A stretch of 64,000 nt of DNA from Geobacter sp. (GTDB lineage: Bacteria > Desulfobacterota > Desulfuromonadia > Geobacterales > Geobacteraceae), in assembly GCA_003490025.1 (NCBI GenBank), contig DNJC01000016.1, forward strand, positions 1 to 64,000. Direction: 5' to 3'. Positions 25,507 to 34,132 of this stretch are shown piece after piece (the first letter of the stretch is position 1; each line of letters starts with the position of its first letter). Position numbers and translations under genes: made by a program. The notes below the pieces were generated by a model. It was not told the DNA's origin and did not search any database. It saw only the letters and a program-made list of their open reading frames with translations.

Positions 25507-27076
25507 TGTTCAACTCCTTGTTTGATGTGGTGCTTCCAAAGTGTTCGTCCGTTTCGGATGCGGGGCGGCATGCGATACCGCGCCAGGCTTCCCCGATGCC
25601 GGCGCATTTCCTGGCCAGAATTTCCGTCGGGTCCAAAATCGCGACGCTTTTGTCCCCGACCCGGTAGTCGTCGTGCTCCGAGATTATCAGCGGCAGCTCC
25701 GTGCAGCCCAGAACGACTAGCTCCGCCCCCTTTCCGACAAGATGATGCAGGGCCTCCAAAAGGTCCGACTTGCATGTTCCATCGACATGTCCCGCCTTGG
25801 CACCCCGTTCACCGTAAATGGCCTCCATAACCTTGGCCTGGTAGCCGTCGTCGGGTAGCAACAGCCGCAACCCGCTTCCGGCAAAGGCGTCGTGGTATAC
25901 CCGACTTTGAACGGTCCCGGAGGTGGCCAGCAATCCGACCGTCTTGCGGTCCGGAAAATGCCTGCCGATGTAGGCCCTGGTCTCGTACAGCATGTTGATG
26001 ATGGGTATGGAAAGGTAGGGCTGGATCCTTTCCACGAAGGCGTGTGCCGTGTTGCAAGGTATGGCGATCAGGTCGGCGTCGCTCGACTCGAGTTTCTTGC
26101 AGGTCGAGTACAACGCTATGGTGGGATCCGGGCCGGAACCGATCAGATTCCCGGTCCGGTCCGGGATCTGCGGGTTGTTTTCCACGACCATTTTGATGTG
26201 TTCCTGATCCCGCGAGGCCCGCGTGTTGCGGATTATCTTATTCATGAAGTCGACGGTTGCCGCGGGGCCGACACCGCCGACGATGCCGACCTTGAAGCTC
26301 CGCGCCCCGGCCGGTCCGCCGGCATCGACCGCATGGCGGGCATAGACCTGGTTGGGATCGACGATCGGCAGGCCCATTTCCCGGAGCTGCTGGATAACAA
26401 GGGAGATTTCCGTGAACCCGGGCAAAATCAGCTCCGCTCCCTGATCGAGCAGGTCCCGGCAGGATTCGTACAACTGCTGCAGCGACTGGCCCAGATGCAG
26501 GTAACCGGCCTTTATCCCTTCCCGGCCGTAAATCGCCGGCATGAGGCACTCTCGCTGAACCTCCTTTCCGGGGTACACCAGCGCATATTCGGTGGCCGCA
26601 AAGTACCTTTCGAACAGACCCTTTTCCCGGGCGTAGTCGGAGGTCAGGACACCCAGCTTGCGCACCCGGGGATGGTTCTCCCGGACATGGCCGCGCAAGG
26701 CCCCCATGATGTCGACCACGGGGAGCTTGATTTCGGCGCGCAGCTCGTCGAGGAAAGTATGGCTGATAAAGCAGGGGAGCAGGACCGTCTCCACCCCGCG
26801 CCGTTCGAATCCCTTGATGGTGTCGAAAACATAGAGCTTGCGGGCAGTGTGGTTGGAGCCGGCGTGGCCGGCATCGTCTCCCTCGGCAAAGGGATGCTGC
26901 TCGACGATCAGGTCGCAATGCGACCTGCTGTCGGGCGGCATGAGCCGGACCAGTTTGCAGAACAGGTCGGCGCCCGCCAGCGCGCCCAGCCCGCCCACGA
27001 TGCCGAGCCGTTTCGGGGCCGGCTGGCGCACCGGCACCTCGTCGAGGGTGATTTTTCGGCCGCTGTCCGTTGCCAT
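25484..27076 (-). CDS. Double-domain aspartate/glutamate racemase family protein
   Basis: 530 residues made of two tandem aspartate/glutamate racemase domains (about 22-250 and 262-500), each starting with GIVGGxG. The second has both catalytic cysteines (AIPCNTAH, Cys341; LGCTELPL, Cys458). The first keeps Cys102 (LLPCFISH) but has Phe221 where the second Cys should be (PGFTEIS). The first domain is therefore probably structural or altered in activity, while the second should racemise. In this operon the substrate is most likely aspartate, letting D-aspartate enter the aspartase route; this is inference. It follows dctA by 39 bp. Confidence 0.82.
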   Translation of the reverse strand: MATDSGRKITLDEVPVRQPAPKRLGIVGGLGALAGADLFCKLVRLMPPDSRSHCDLIVEQHPFAEGDDAGHAGSNHTARKLYVFDTIKGFERRGVETVLLPCFISHTFLDELRAEIKLPVVDIMGALRGHVRENHPRVRKLGVLTSDYAREKGLFERYFAATEYALVYPGKEVQRECLMPAIYGREGIKAGYLHLGQSLQQLYESCRDLLDQGAELILPGFTEISLVIQQLREMGLPIVDPNQVYARHAVDAGGPAGARSFKVGIVGGVGPAATVDFMNKIIRNTRASRDQEHIKMVVENNPQIPDRTGNLIGSGPDPTIALYSTCKKLESSDADLIAIPCNTAHAFVERIQPYLSIPIINMLYETRAYIGRHFPDRKTVGLLATSGTVQSRVYHDAFAGSGLRLLLPDDGYQAKVMEAIYGERGAKAGHVDGTCKSDLLEALHHLVGKGAELVVLGCTELPLIISEHDDYRVGDKSVAILDPTEILARKCAGIGEAWRGIACRPASETDEHFGSTTSNKELNSEKDIEN

Positions 27077-27115
27077 GATCAGGCTCCCTGCCCAGGAGTG
27101 AATTCTGCCGCCATC

Positions 27116-28405
27116 CTAGTCTTCGCTCGGTTGCAACAAGGCGACATACTCGTCTTCATCCGCCGCCTCGGAGGCTGTGCCCAGGTCTCCCTCCCAATGG
27201 GAAACCACTGCGGTCGCTATGCTGTTGCCGATCACGTTGGTCGCGGTACGTCCCATATCAAGGAACTGATCGACCCCCATGATCAGCAGCAGCCCCGCCT
27301 CCGGCAGATTGAACATGGGCAGAGTCGCCGCAACGACAACCAGAGAAGCGCGCGCCACGCCGGCGATCCCCTTGCTGGTAAGCATCATGACCAGCAGGAG
27401 CGTGACCTGCTTGGAAAAGGAAAGCTCTATGTTGTAGACCTGGGCGATGAAGAGGACGGCGAAGGCCTGGTACATCATGGAGCCATCGAGATTGAAGGAA
27501 TAGCCGAGCGGCAGCACGAATCCGGACACCTTTTCCTTGACCCCGAACCGCTCCAGAGATTCCATGGTCTTGGGGTAGGCAGCCTCGCTGCTCGCCGTGG
27601 AAAATGCGATCATCATCGGTTCGCGGATCAGTCTCATCAGGGTGAATATGGATTTTCCGAGAAACAGGTAGCCTGCCGCCAACAGCACGATCCATAAAAC
27701 CGCCAGGCCGACATAGAAGCTGCCGATGAATTTGCCGTAGGTGGTCAAGACGCCCAAGCCCTGAACGGTAACGCATGAGGCGATGGCTGCGAACACCCCG
27801 ATCGGGGCAAAGCGCATCACGTAGTCCGTTATCTTCAGCATGAGGTGCACCAACTCCTGCACGAAAGCGACGATGGTTTTTGCCGTGTCGTCCTTGAACG
27901 AGGCAATGGAAAACCCGAAAAACACCGAGAAGACCAGGATCTGCAGAATGGAGTTCTTCGCCATGGCGTCGAAGAAGCTGGTGGGGAAAACGTTGGTGAC
28001 GAAGTCCTTGAAATTGAGGGCTGCGACGTTCAGGTTGGTTGTTGCGCCGGCAGCCGGCAACGGGAGGCCGGTGCCGACACCGGGTTGAAAGAGGTTGACG
28101 AACGCCATGCCCAGCAGCAGAGAAATTACCGATGCCGTCAGGAACCAGCCCATGGCGCGTACGCCGATACGCCCGATGGTCTTGGAATCGCCGGTCCCGG
28201 CGATGCCGGCCACGATGGTTCCGAATACCAGCGGCGCTATGATCATCTTGATCAAACGCAGGAAGACCGTGGTCACGATGTCGAAATACCCCGCGATCGC
28301 CTTGGCCGCTTTGGGATCCGGCGCGGAAATATTGCAGAAGTAACCGACAATAATTCCGAGAACCATGGCCGCCATAATGTACATCGTTAGTCTGTTCTTT
28401 TTCAT
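27116..28405 (-). CDS. dctA: Dicarboxylate/amino acid:cation symporter (DctA/GltP family)
   Basis: A 429-residue polytopic transporter of the DAACS family. Landmarks: LIKMIIAPLVFGTIVAGIAG in the N-terminal half, the serine-rich hairpin TASSEAAYPKTM, then GFVLPLGYSFNLDGSMMYQ and the last helices with GMGRTATN-like DMGRTATNVIGN. Family members take up C4-dicarboxylates, aspartate or glutamate with protons or sodium. As the first gene of an operon ending in aspA and maeB, and next to a two-component system, uptake of fumarate, malate or aspartate is most likely. A sigma-54 promoter lies about 100 bp upstream. Confidence 0.9.
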   Translation of the reverse strand: MKKNRLTMYIMAAMVLGIIVGYFCNISAPDPKAAKAIAGYFDIVTTVFLRLIKMIIAPLVFGTIVAGIAGTGDSKTIGRIGVRAMGWFLTASVISLLLGMAFVNLFQPGVGTGLPLPAAGATTNLNVAALNFKDFVTNVFPTSFFDAMAKNSILQILVFSVFFGFSIASFKDDTAKTIVAFVQELVHLMLKITDYVMRFAPIGVFAAIASCVTVQGLGVLTTYGKFIGSFYVGLAVLWIVLLAAGYLFLGKSIFTLMRLIREPMMIAFSTASSEAAYPKTMESLERFGVKEKVSGFVLPLGYSFNLDGSMMYQAFAVLFIAQVYNIELSFSKQVTLLLVMMLTSKGIAGVARASLVVVAATLPMFNLPEAGLLLIMGVDQFLDMGRTATNVIGNSIATAVVSHWEGDLGTASEAADEDEYVALLQPSED

Positions 28406-28839
28406 CGTCCGATCTCCTCGCTTGCAGAAATGGCCACGTCGATGCGGCTTTGGTGTATGCGCTGCTTTAGAATCCTTTTCTATTTCCGCCTATACCACAC
28501 CACATAGCAAGACGTTTGCCAAGCCGTCAGCCGGCCTGCAACCTGCCGTTATTCGGGCGTATTTCCCCTTGGCGGCTGTCCCGGGGCGCCGCAGGGGGGT
28601 ATAACCGGAACGGGTCCCGCGGACGGCGCCTTGCCGAAACATCAACGATATCGGAATGTTGCCGAGGAGGCGGCGAGGTTATAGCGGTAGGGGAGGTTAT
28701 AGGGGTTGGTAGTTAGCACCAATCAGAGTAGGGGTTTATCCTGGAGGGGAAGCCGGGGACCGCTCGGTGCGGTTTGCTGCGGAGGATGGTTGCGGCGACC
28801 TAAAACGGAGGTTCTAGAGTACGGGGATGGAGTCGTTGG
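28406..28839. other. Regulatory region upstream of dctA
   Basis: 434 bp between dctA and the regulator gene. It holds the sigma-54 promoter at 28506-28522. Further upstream are a degenerate palindrome around CGATATCG (about 28630-28660) and a short direct repeat, GAGGTTATAG, at about 28675 and 28695, which could be enhancer sites for the adjacent regulator. No coding frame is convincing. Confidence 0.45.
28506..28522 (-). promoter_or_regulatory. Sigma-54 promoter of the dctA operon
   Basis: On the minus strand TTGGCAAACGTCTTGCT has the -24 GG and -12 GC with exactly 10 bases between them, close to the consensus TTGGCACG-N4-TTGCT. Transcription would begin near 28494, giving a leader of about 90 bases. 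The neighbouring NtrC-type regulator is a matching activator. Confidence 0.75.
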
Positions 28840-30282
28840 TTATCCCGGGTCGCCCGATTTTTTCAGACGCTTGCTGAGGGCGGGTTGGGAGATGCCGATC
28901 AGCCGGGAGGCGATAGATTGGTTGCCTTCGGCGCGTTTCAGAGCCTCCGCGATCAGCAGGTCGTCGATTTCGTGCAGCGAGGGGAGCGGCTGGGAAGGGA
29001 CGAAGATGCCCCGGTCCTGACGCTGATCGGCCATGCCGCAGCTCAATGTGCCGGCGGTTTTTTTAGCGATGGCCCGTCTGAAGGAATCCATGGAGAGCAT
29101 GTGCGCTTGGTGGATGCTCATGGCGTCGTAGACCATCCCCCTTAGTTCGCGTATATTGCCGGGAAACGGGTAGTTCGCGAGCAGGATTGGCAATTCCTTG
29201 GGGACGGTCGGTTTTTTCTTGTTCAGATCGCGGGCCGCCTCGCCGAGGAAATGATCGAACAGCAAGGGGATGTCTTCAGGCCGCTCGCGCAGCGACGGCA
29301 GATGCACCTGATGTCCGCAGAGGCGGTAGTAAAAATCCTTGCGAAATTGTCCGGCGGCCTGTTTGGCATCCAGGTCTTGATGGGTTGCCACGACCACCCG
29401 TGCGTTCATGCGTTTCGGCATGTCGCTGCCGATGGAGAAGTATTCTCCTTCCTGCAGCAGGCGCAGCAGCTTGACCTGAGAGGCGATGCTCAAATCGCCG
29501 ATCTCGTCGAGAAAGAGGGTGCCGTCGGCGGACTGCTCGATCATGCCGTTGCGGACGGCATCGGCACCAGTGAAAGCTCCTTTGGCGTGGCCGAACAGCG
29601 TATCGCTGAACATGTGGTCATCCAGGCCGGCAACGTTTACGGAAACGAGTTTTCCGGGTCGCTTGCTGAGAGTGTGGATGGAACGGGCCACGAGTTCCTT
29701 GCCGACACCGCTTTCGCCGGTGATCAGTATCGGCTGATTGCTTTTCGCCACCGCCTCGATGTACCTGAATATGGAAAACATCGACTTGTCGACGGTGAGA
29801 ATCTCCGCAAACGCCTCCGGGTACTCCAGCTTGTCGCTCAGGACGCGCGAACGCATTTCTCGGTTTTCCCGTTGCAGATCGATCATCCGGATAGCCCGCT
29901 GGATTCCCTGGATCAGACGTTCCTCTTCCACCGTCTTGACAAAGAAATCGAAAGCCCCCTTCTTCATGCATTCGACTGCGACTTCCACCTGATTCAGGCC
30001 GCTTACGACAATAACGGGAATATTCGGGTGTTCTTCGACGATTAGGGGGATGAGATCCTCTCCGGACAGATGCGGCATGTTCAGGTCCAGCAGCACCAGG
30101 CCGACCTGTCTCTGCCTCTGCTGGAGTATCTCCATGACCTTTCGGCTGTCGCTGCAGCGTATGACGTTGTTGATGCCGCCCGACATTGCCAGCGTCATGC
30201 TGATACTGCGCAGCCAGGCCTCCTCGTCGTCGACCAGCAGAATCTCGTACAAAGGGTACCTTGCATCCGTTACCATCAACAT
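28840..30282 (-). CDS. Sigma-54-dependent response regulator (DctD/NtrC type)
   Basis: 480 residues in the order receiver, AAA+, DNA-binding. The receiver has the acidic pair DDE near residue 18 and the phospho-acceptor Asp66 in LLDLNMP. The AAA+ domain has Walker A GESGVGKE (189-196) and an intact GAFTGA sigma-54 contact loop (235-240). The C-terminus is a Fis-type helix-turn-helix (GNQSIASRLIGISQPALSKRL). Its start overlaps the kinase gene by 7 bases. It probably activates the divergent-side dctA operon, which carries a sigma-54 promoter and lies directly downstream on the same strand. Confidence 0.92.
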   Translation of the reverse strand: MLMVTDARYPLYEILLVDDEEAWLRSISMTLAMSGGINNVIRCSDSRKVMEILQQRQRQVGLVLLDLNMPHLSGEDLIPLIVEEHPNIPVIVVSGLNQVEVAVECMKKGAFDFFVKTVEEERLIQGIQRAIRMIDLQRENREMRSRVLSDKLEYPEAFAEILTVDKSMFSIFRYIEAVAKSNQPILITGESGVGKELVARSIHTLSKRPGKLVSVNVAGLDDHMFSDTLFGHAKGAFTGADAVRNGMIEQSADGTLFLDEIGDLSIASQVKLLRLLQEGEYFSIGSDMPKRMNARVVVATHQDLDAKQAAGQFRKDFYYRLCGHQVHLPSLRERPEDIPLLFDHFLGEAARDLNKKKPTVPKELPILLANYPFPGNIRELRGMVYDAMSIHQAHMLSMDSFRRAIAKKTAGTLSCGMADQRQDRGIFVPSQPLPSLHEIDDLLIAEALKRAEGNQSIASRLIGISQPALSKRLKKSGDPG

Positions 30283-31985
30283 GCTCCTTTCAGGGCCGGC
30301 AATGCCACACGGACAGTGGTTCCTTCATCCGGCACGGAACGAAATACCATGCTGCCGTTGTGATCCTTGATGATTGCAGCCGAAACCGAAAGCCCGAGCC
30401 CGGTACCTCCGGTATCGCGCTTGGTGGTAAAAAAGGGGTCCGCGATATGGGAGAGGTGTTCTTCCGATATACCCACCCCCTCATCCTGAATTTCCAGGAG
30501 CACCGCGTTTTGTTCCGCTTCATAGCGTGTCACCAGAGTGATGCCCTTGGCTGGATCGGGCAGAGCCTGGCAGGCGTTCACTATGAGGTTGACGACCACC
30601 TGCTCGATCCTTTGGGAGTTTCCTTTAACCATGGGCAGGCCGTCGCCAAGCTCGATCGCTACATGATTGGTAGCCTTTTTAATGGTATTGTCCACCAGTC
30701 TCAGGGCAGCCTTGACGACATCGTTCACTGCGACACATTCATCGAGTTCGGAAGTGTCCTTGCGTGCGAAATCCTTCAGGTCTTCCACGATGCGCTTGAT
30801 GCGGGTGGCGCCGTCGAACATTTCATCGATCATGAGCGGGATTTCATCACGGAACTGGCTATAACGGAGGCCGCTGACCATGAAATCGCCTTCCTGCCGG
30901 AATCGTTGTTCAAGCTGTTCTTCCGTCGCCTTGTAGATTTTCTTCAGTACCGGCAGATTGTAGAGCAGCAGGCCGGTAGGGTTGTTGATTTCATGGGCGA
31001 TGCCGGATACCAGGGTGCCGAGCGAGGCCATCTTGGCGGCCTGAACCAGTTGCTGCTGTTGCAGCTGCAGTTCCCGGGTACGATGGGCAACCTCCTTCTT
31101 CAGGACGCGATTCAAGTACGCGATGCCGGTCAGCATCAGCAACAGCGGCAAGGCGGTAATGGCTCCGTACTTGATGATTTTGGACCATGAGACGGCATTG
31201 GGCTCCAGGGCCCCCAGCCACTTGTCGTAAATTTTATGATACCGGCCCGTATTTTTAAGGATTGCCAGCCCCTCGCTGAACTGGGATATGATTTGGGAGT
31301 TCCCCTTTTTAACCGCATAGCCGTAGGGCTGTCCGGCAAAGAGCTTGCCTACCGGAACGATGTTGGATAGACCAAGCTCACGACTGAGATACAGGCCGGG
31401 AAGGTTGCCGACCAGGGCATAGTCCCGTTTGCCGGATGCCAGCTGCCGCATCGCCTCAACATGGGTGTCGACCAGGAACAGTTTCGCACCCACCTTTTTC
31501 TCCAGCAGATAATCGTGCATCAAGCCGCTCTTTTGCACGAGTACTTCCTTACCCCGCAGGTCGCTCAAATCCGAGATCGGCGCCGCACCGCGTCGTCCGA
31601 AAACAGACTGGTTGATAATGGAGTGCGGAGGGGAGAAATCGAACAACGCGTTGCGCGCTTCTGATTGAACCATCCCTTGCAGGATATCCACCTCGCCGTC
31701 CTCCAAAGACCGGCGTATCTGGTCCCACTTACCGAGATGGATTTCCACGTTCAAGCCCATAAGCTCGGCAATGGCGCGGGTCAACTCAACATTGAAGCCC
31801 GTGGGCTGGCCATCCTTGTCCAGGAATTCGTAGGGGGGGTAATTGTGGTCGCCGCCCACAATAATGACGGGGCGCCCCGTTTGGGCAAAACCGGGTGCGG
31901 ACCGGGAGGCCTGCATCGCGACGATAAGGAGCAGAAGCGCCACACAGAACACGCGGGGGGAGATCTGCAGGTATTTGAGCCTCAT
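30276..31985 (-). CDS. Sensor histidine kinase with periplasmic solute-binding domain
   Basis: 569 residues. After a signal or first membrane helix (about 12-30) comes a family-3 solute-binding domain (about 38-262; GGDHNYPPYEFLDKDGQPTGFNVEL is its hallmark opening), one membrane helix (about 270-293), then a DHp domain with phospho-accepting His331 (GIAHEINNP) and an ATPase domain with N, G1 and G2 boxes (NLIVNACQALPD, DEGVGI, GGTGLGLSV). A periplasmic amino-acid-type binding domain suggests direct sensing of aspartate, glutamate or a dicarboxylate. It is co-transcribed with the regulator through a 7-base overlap. Confidence 0.92.
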   Translation of the reverse strand: MRLKYLQISPRVFCVALLLLIVAMQASRSAPGFAQTGRPVIIVGGDHNYPPYEFLDKDGQPTGFNVELTRAIAELMGLNVEIHLGKWDQIRRSLEDGEVDILQGMVQSEARNALFDFSPPHSIINQSVFGRRGAAPISDLSDLRGKEVLVQKSGLMHDYLLEKKVGAKLFLVDTHVEAMRQLASGKRDYALVGNLPGLYLSRELGLSNIVPVGKLFAGQPYGYAVKKGNSQIISQFSEGLAILKNTGRYHKIYDKWLGALEPNAVSWSKIIKYGAITALPLLLMLTGIAYLNRVLKKEVAHRTRELQLQQQQLVQAAKMASLGTLVSGIAHEINNPTGLLLYNLPVLKKIYKATEEQLEQRFRQEGDFMVSGLRYSQFRDEIPLMIDEMFDGATRIKRIVEDLKDFARKDTSELDECVAVNDVVKAALRLVDNTIKKATNHVAIELGDGLPMVKGNSQRIEQVVVNLIVNACQALPDPAKGITLVTRYEAEQNAVLLEIQDEGVGISEEHLSHIADPFFTTKRDTGGTGLGLSVSAAIIKDHNGSMVFRSVPDEGTTVRVALPALKGAC

Positions 31986-32318
31986 GCGAACATCCTGATC
32001 GATAATTTATCCAGCTAGTTGAAGTCGGTGGTGTTTTTGGAATGACCGGATCGTTGTCCTTGCGTCGTTACGAGTACCACGCCAGGTTTCATGGGCTACA
32101 ACGGTGCCATTGAGTGGCCCCTGTAGTCAAGAACAATAAACGATCGAGTTCAAGATGGTGGCCGCTCACTATCAACTGACCGGCGCATCGCCTTCAGCTT
32201 CTTTCGTCCAGGAAACCTTTCTGGAATAGTGCTGGAGATGGGAATGAAAGACCCCGGAGCTTATGCCGCCGGGGCTTTCTTATTTTGCAACAGGGCTTGA
32301 TTGGCGCATCGTTAATGG
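31986..32318. other. Intergenic region between kinase and lipoprotein genes
   Basis: 333 bp. It contains the hairpin at 32246-32286 and otherwise no recognised gene. A 24-codon plus-strand frame from 32156 has no ribosome site and is not called. It marks the chromosome side next to the defence region. Confidence 0.4.
32246..32286. terminator. Bidirectional terminator hairpin
   Basis: The stem GAAAGACCCCGG / CCGGGGCTTTCT has a 10-12 base loop and a T-rich tract on the plus strand (TTCTTATTTT), with a weaker one on the minus strand. It lies 33 bases beyond the stop codon of the minus-strand lipoprotein gene. Confidence 0.75.
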
Positions 32319-32738
32319 TCAGGGAACAGTTTCGAAATCCTTCAAGAAATGATCGTCTGCGGTACCGTACGAATAGGCAAACTTAAGTCGAGCGGGCATC
32401 TGAGCCGGGTCCAGCGGGAATTCCATGGCGAACGGCTCCGATCCGACAAAACGGCCGACGATGGCGTGCCTTTGGCTGCCGATAACCTTGCCGTCTTCCC
32501 CGATAAGCTTCGCGATCAGCTCGAAGGAGGTGTAAGGGAGGTCGGGGCGGACGTTGGTCACCGTCCCGGCGACACGAAGACCGTTGCTTGTTTTTGCGGA
32601 GGTCCACTGGACCACCACGTCATGGCTAGTGTACTTGTGGGAGGAGAAAGCGGGATTAGTGTCGAGGTTAGCGCGTTGGCCGGCACAGGCAGAAAGGAGC
32701 AGAACAAAAACTGCTGCAAGTGCGATTCGTTTCCACAT
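32319..32738 (-). CDS. Small lipoprotein of unknown function
   Basis: A 139-residue protein with a signal peptide ending in the lipobox LLSAC (Cys18), so lipid-anchored. The mature part looks like a single beta-sandwich domain: VVVQWTSAKTSNGLRVAGTVTNVRPDLPYTSFELIAKLIG resembles the FxLYD or similar C2-like repeats found in exported lipoproteins. It is preceded by AAGGGGG and is separated from the end of the defence operon by a hairpin. It is probably a resident chromosomal gene and not part of the defence system. Confidence 0.72.
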   Translation of the reverse strand: MWKRIALAAVFVLLLSACAGQRANLDTNPAFSSHKYTSHDVVVQWTSAKTSNGLRVAGTVTNVRPDLPYTSFELIAKLIGEDGKVIGSQRHAIVGRFVGSEPFAMEFPLDPAQMPARLKFAYSYGTADDHFLKDFETVP

Positions 32739-32814
32739 AAGCCACCCCCTTTTCGACTATCAAGCCCTCAGGTAGGTTAGCACCGTTCATATAAACCACA
32801 ACGGTGTGAACCAG

Positions 32815-32843
32815 TTCAACGTTCGACGATGCTCGACGTTGAA
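32815..32843. repeat. Inverted repeat downstream of jetD
   Basis: TTCAACGTTCGA and TCGACGTTGAA flank CGATGC, giving a stable hairpin between the end of the defence operon and the lipoprotein gene. No T-run follows on the minus strand. It could end the defence transcript by another mechanism or be an operator for the lipoprotein gene. Confidence 0.5.
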
Positions 32844-32899
32844 AAACCGTCATTTCCACACGGCGTGTTGCAGTTAAGCGGCTAGGTTACTCTAACCGA

Positions 32900-34132
32900 C
32901 TACCCCCTAAAAGAAATTCCCTCTTGTTCGCCCTTCTCGCCATTATTCATTATCCAAGAAGCTAATTCTTTCAGCGTTTCAGGCAATGGTTGTGTGAGCA
33001 GGTATTGAAGACGGTTGATATCGTACGAATTGAGACGTTTCTTCTTCGGCAGGTTTGACAGTATCTCGGCATCCATGTACCAAGGCTCCCAATTGATACT
33101 TTTACCTGCCCAAATTTCTCCGACACTCAGAGCAATTTCAATCCCGGCAGGGTCAGGATCACAGGCAATAAATGCCGGTGCTGGGTAAAGATTCAATATC
33201 TTGGTGACTCCCTGTTTCCACCATGATGGAGCAAAGCCGGGCACCCAAATCACACCATCTACAGAACCCCTTTGACGCGCCACTCTTTCAAAAACAGTCC
33301 GGTTTTCCAAGATGCGCCAGCATTCGACCTGCCCTTCGATCAGGACAAAATTGCCTATCGTTTGGGGGGTCAACCCAATACAATCGGGTACGCACCGAAG
33401 GTCAAGAGTTCCAGTATCGGCTTTTAGTGATAGAGGAGCTCGGAGCCAGATCGAAGGGGTGTGCTGACTTATGCCAATGTTTTCCAAGGGCATTGCTTCA
33501 TCAATCCAAGACCACTCGGCAGATGATATTGCCTTGGTATCGCCTTGAGCAAAAAGGGCAAAATCGCGACGGGTTCCGTTGTATCCCTCACTGATCCACT
33601 GATCAAGAGCAACGAGAATGTCGTGACGGCGAATCGCCCGCTCTACAGGCATCTCGCTAAGAGAACTCAGAAGACCTGCCAGGGTGGGATTCTGAAAATC
33701 CGTTCCCCCTTGATCATCACGTAGTTTCTGCATTTTCAAGCGGTTGGCCAGTCCGAGCAGTTCCCGGACTACTTCCAGCTCGAGAAATTCCACCCACAAC
33801 GGTTGCCAGCGATTGTTTTCCCGCAGCTCTTCAACCTCGATCAATCCAGCTTTGAGCAGGACATCGAACATCTGCCAGGCTTCATTCACCCTATTGCCGC
33901 CGGCAACCGACATGAGATTGGTCCACTTCCTCCTCGCTCTTCCCTGCTTCAGCCACTCCTTGAGAAGATCGCGCCAGGCTGCAGGCCAGAGAGCAACCTG
34001 GTCCAAAAGAGCCTTGCTTCCCCTTCGTTTCCGCCGACCTCGCAAGGTACTGACCGCACCGACATCAAGATTGCAGGTGATGATGCCGTCCTTGTCCGGA
34101 GCGGACCATATGACATCGGTCATCGAACTCAT
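32900..34132 (-). CDS. jetD: Wadjet nuclease subunit JetD (TOPRIM)
   Basis: 410 residues. The C-terminal half has a TOPRIM fold as in topoisomerase VI: the acidic residue in FVLIEGQ (Glu266), then IACDPDPAGIEIAL with the DxD pair at Asp325 and Asp327, followed by the second-helix region. The N-terminal half is helical, as in the arm and winged-helix part of JetD. In Wadjet, JetD cuts closed circular DNA such as plasmids after the JetABC motor stalls. Its start overlaps jetC by 4 bases (ATGA), and it is the last gene of the operon. Identification rests on the TOPRIM motif plus the complete JetABCD order. Confidence 0.85.
   Translation of the reverse strand: MSSMTDVIWSAPDKDGIITCNLDVGAVSTLRGRRKRRGSKALLDQVALWPAAWRDLLKEWLKQGRARRKWTNLMSVAGGNRVNEAWQMFDVLLKAGLIEVEELRENNRWQPLWVEFLELEVVRELLGLANRLKMQKLRDDQGGTDFQNPTLAGLLSSLSEMPVERAIRRHDILVALDQWISEGYNGTRRDFALFAQGDTKAISSAEWSWIDEAMPLENIGISQHTPSIWLRAPLSLKADTGTLDLRCVPDCIGLTPQTIGNFVLIEGQVECWRILENRTVFERVARQRGSVDGVIWVPGFAPSWWKQGVTKILNLYPAPAFIACDPDPAGIEIALSVGEIWAGKSINWEPWYMDAEILSNLPKKKRLNSYDINRLQYLLTQPLPETLKELASWIMNNGEKGEQEGISFRG

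Noticed and set aside
32156..32230. 24-codon plus-strand frame
   Set aside because: Lacks a ribosome site and any similarity; likely chance.
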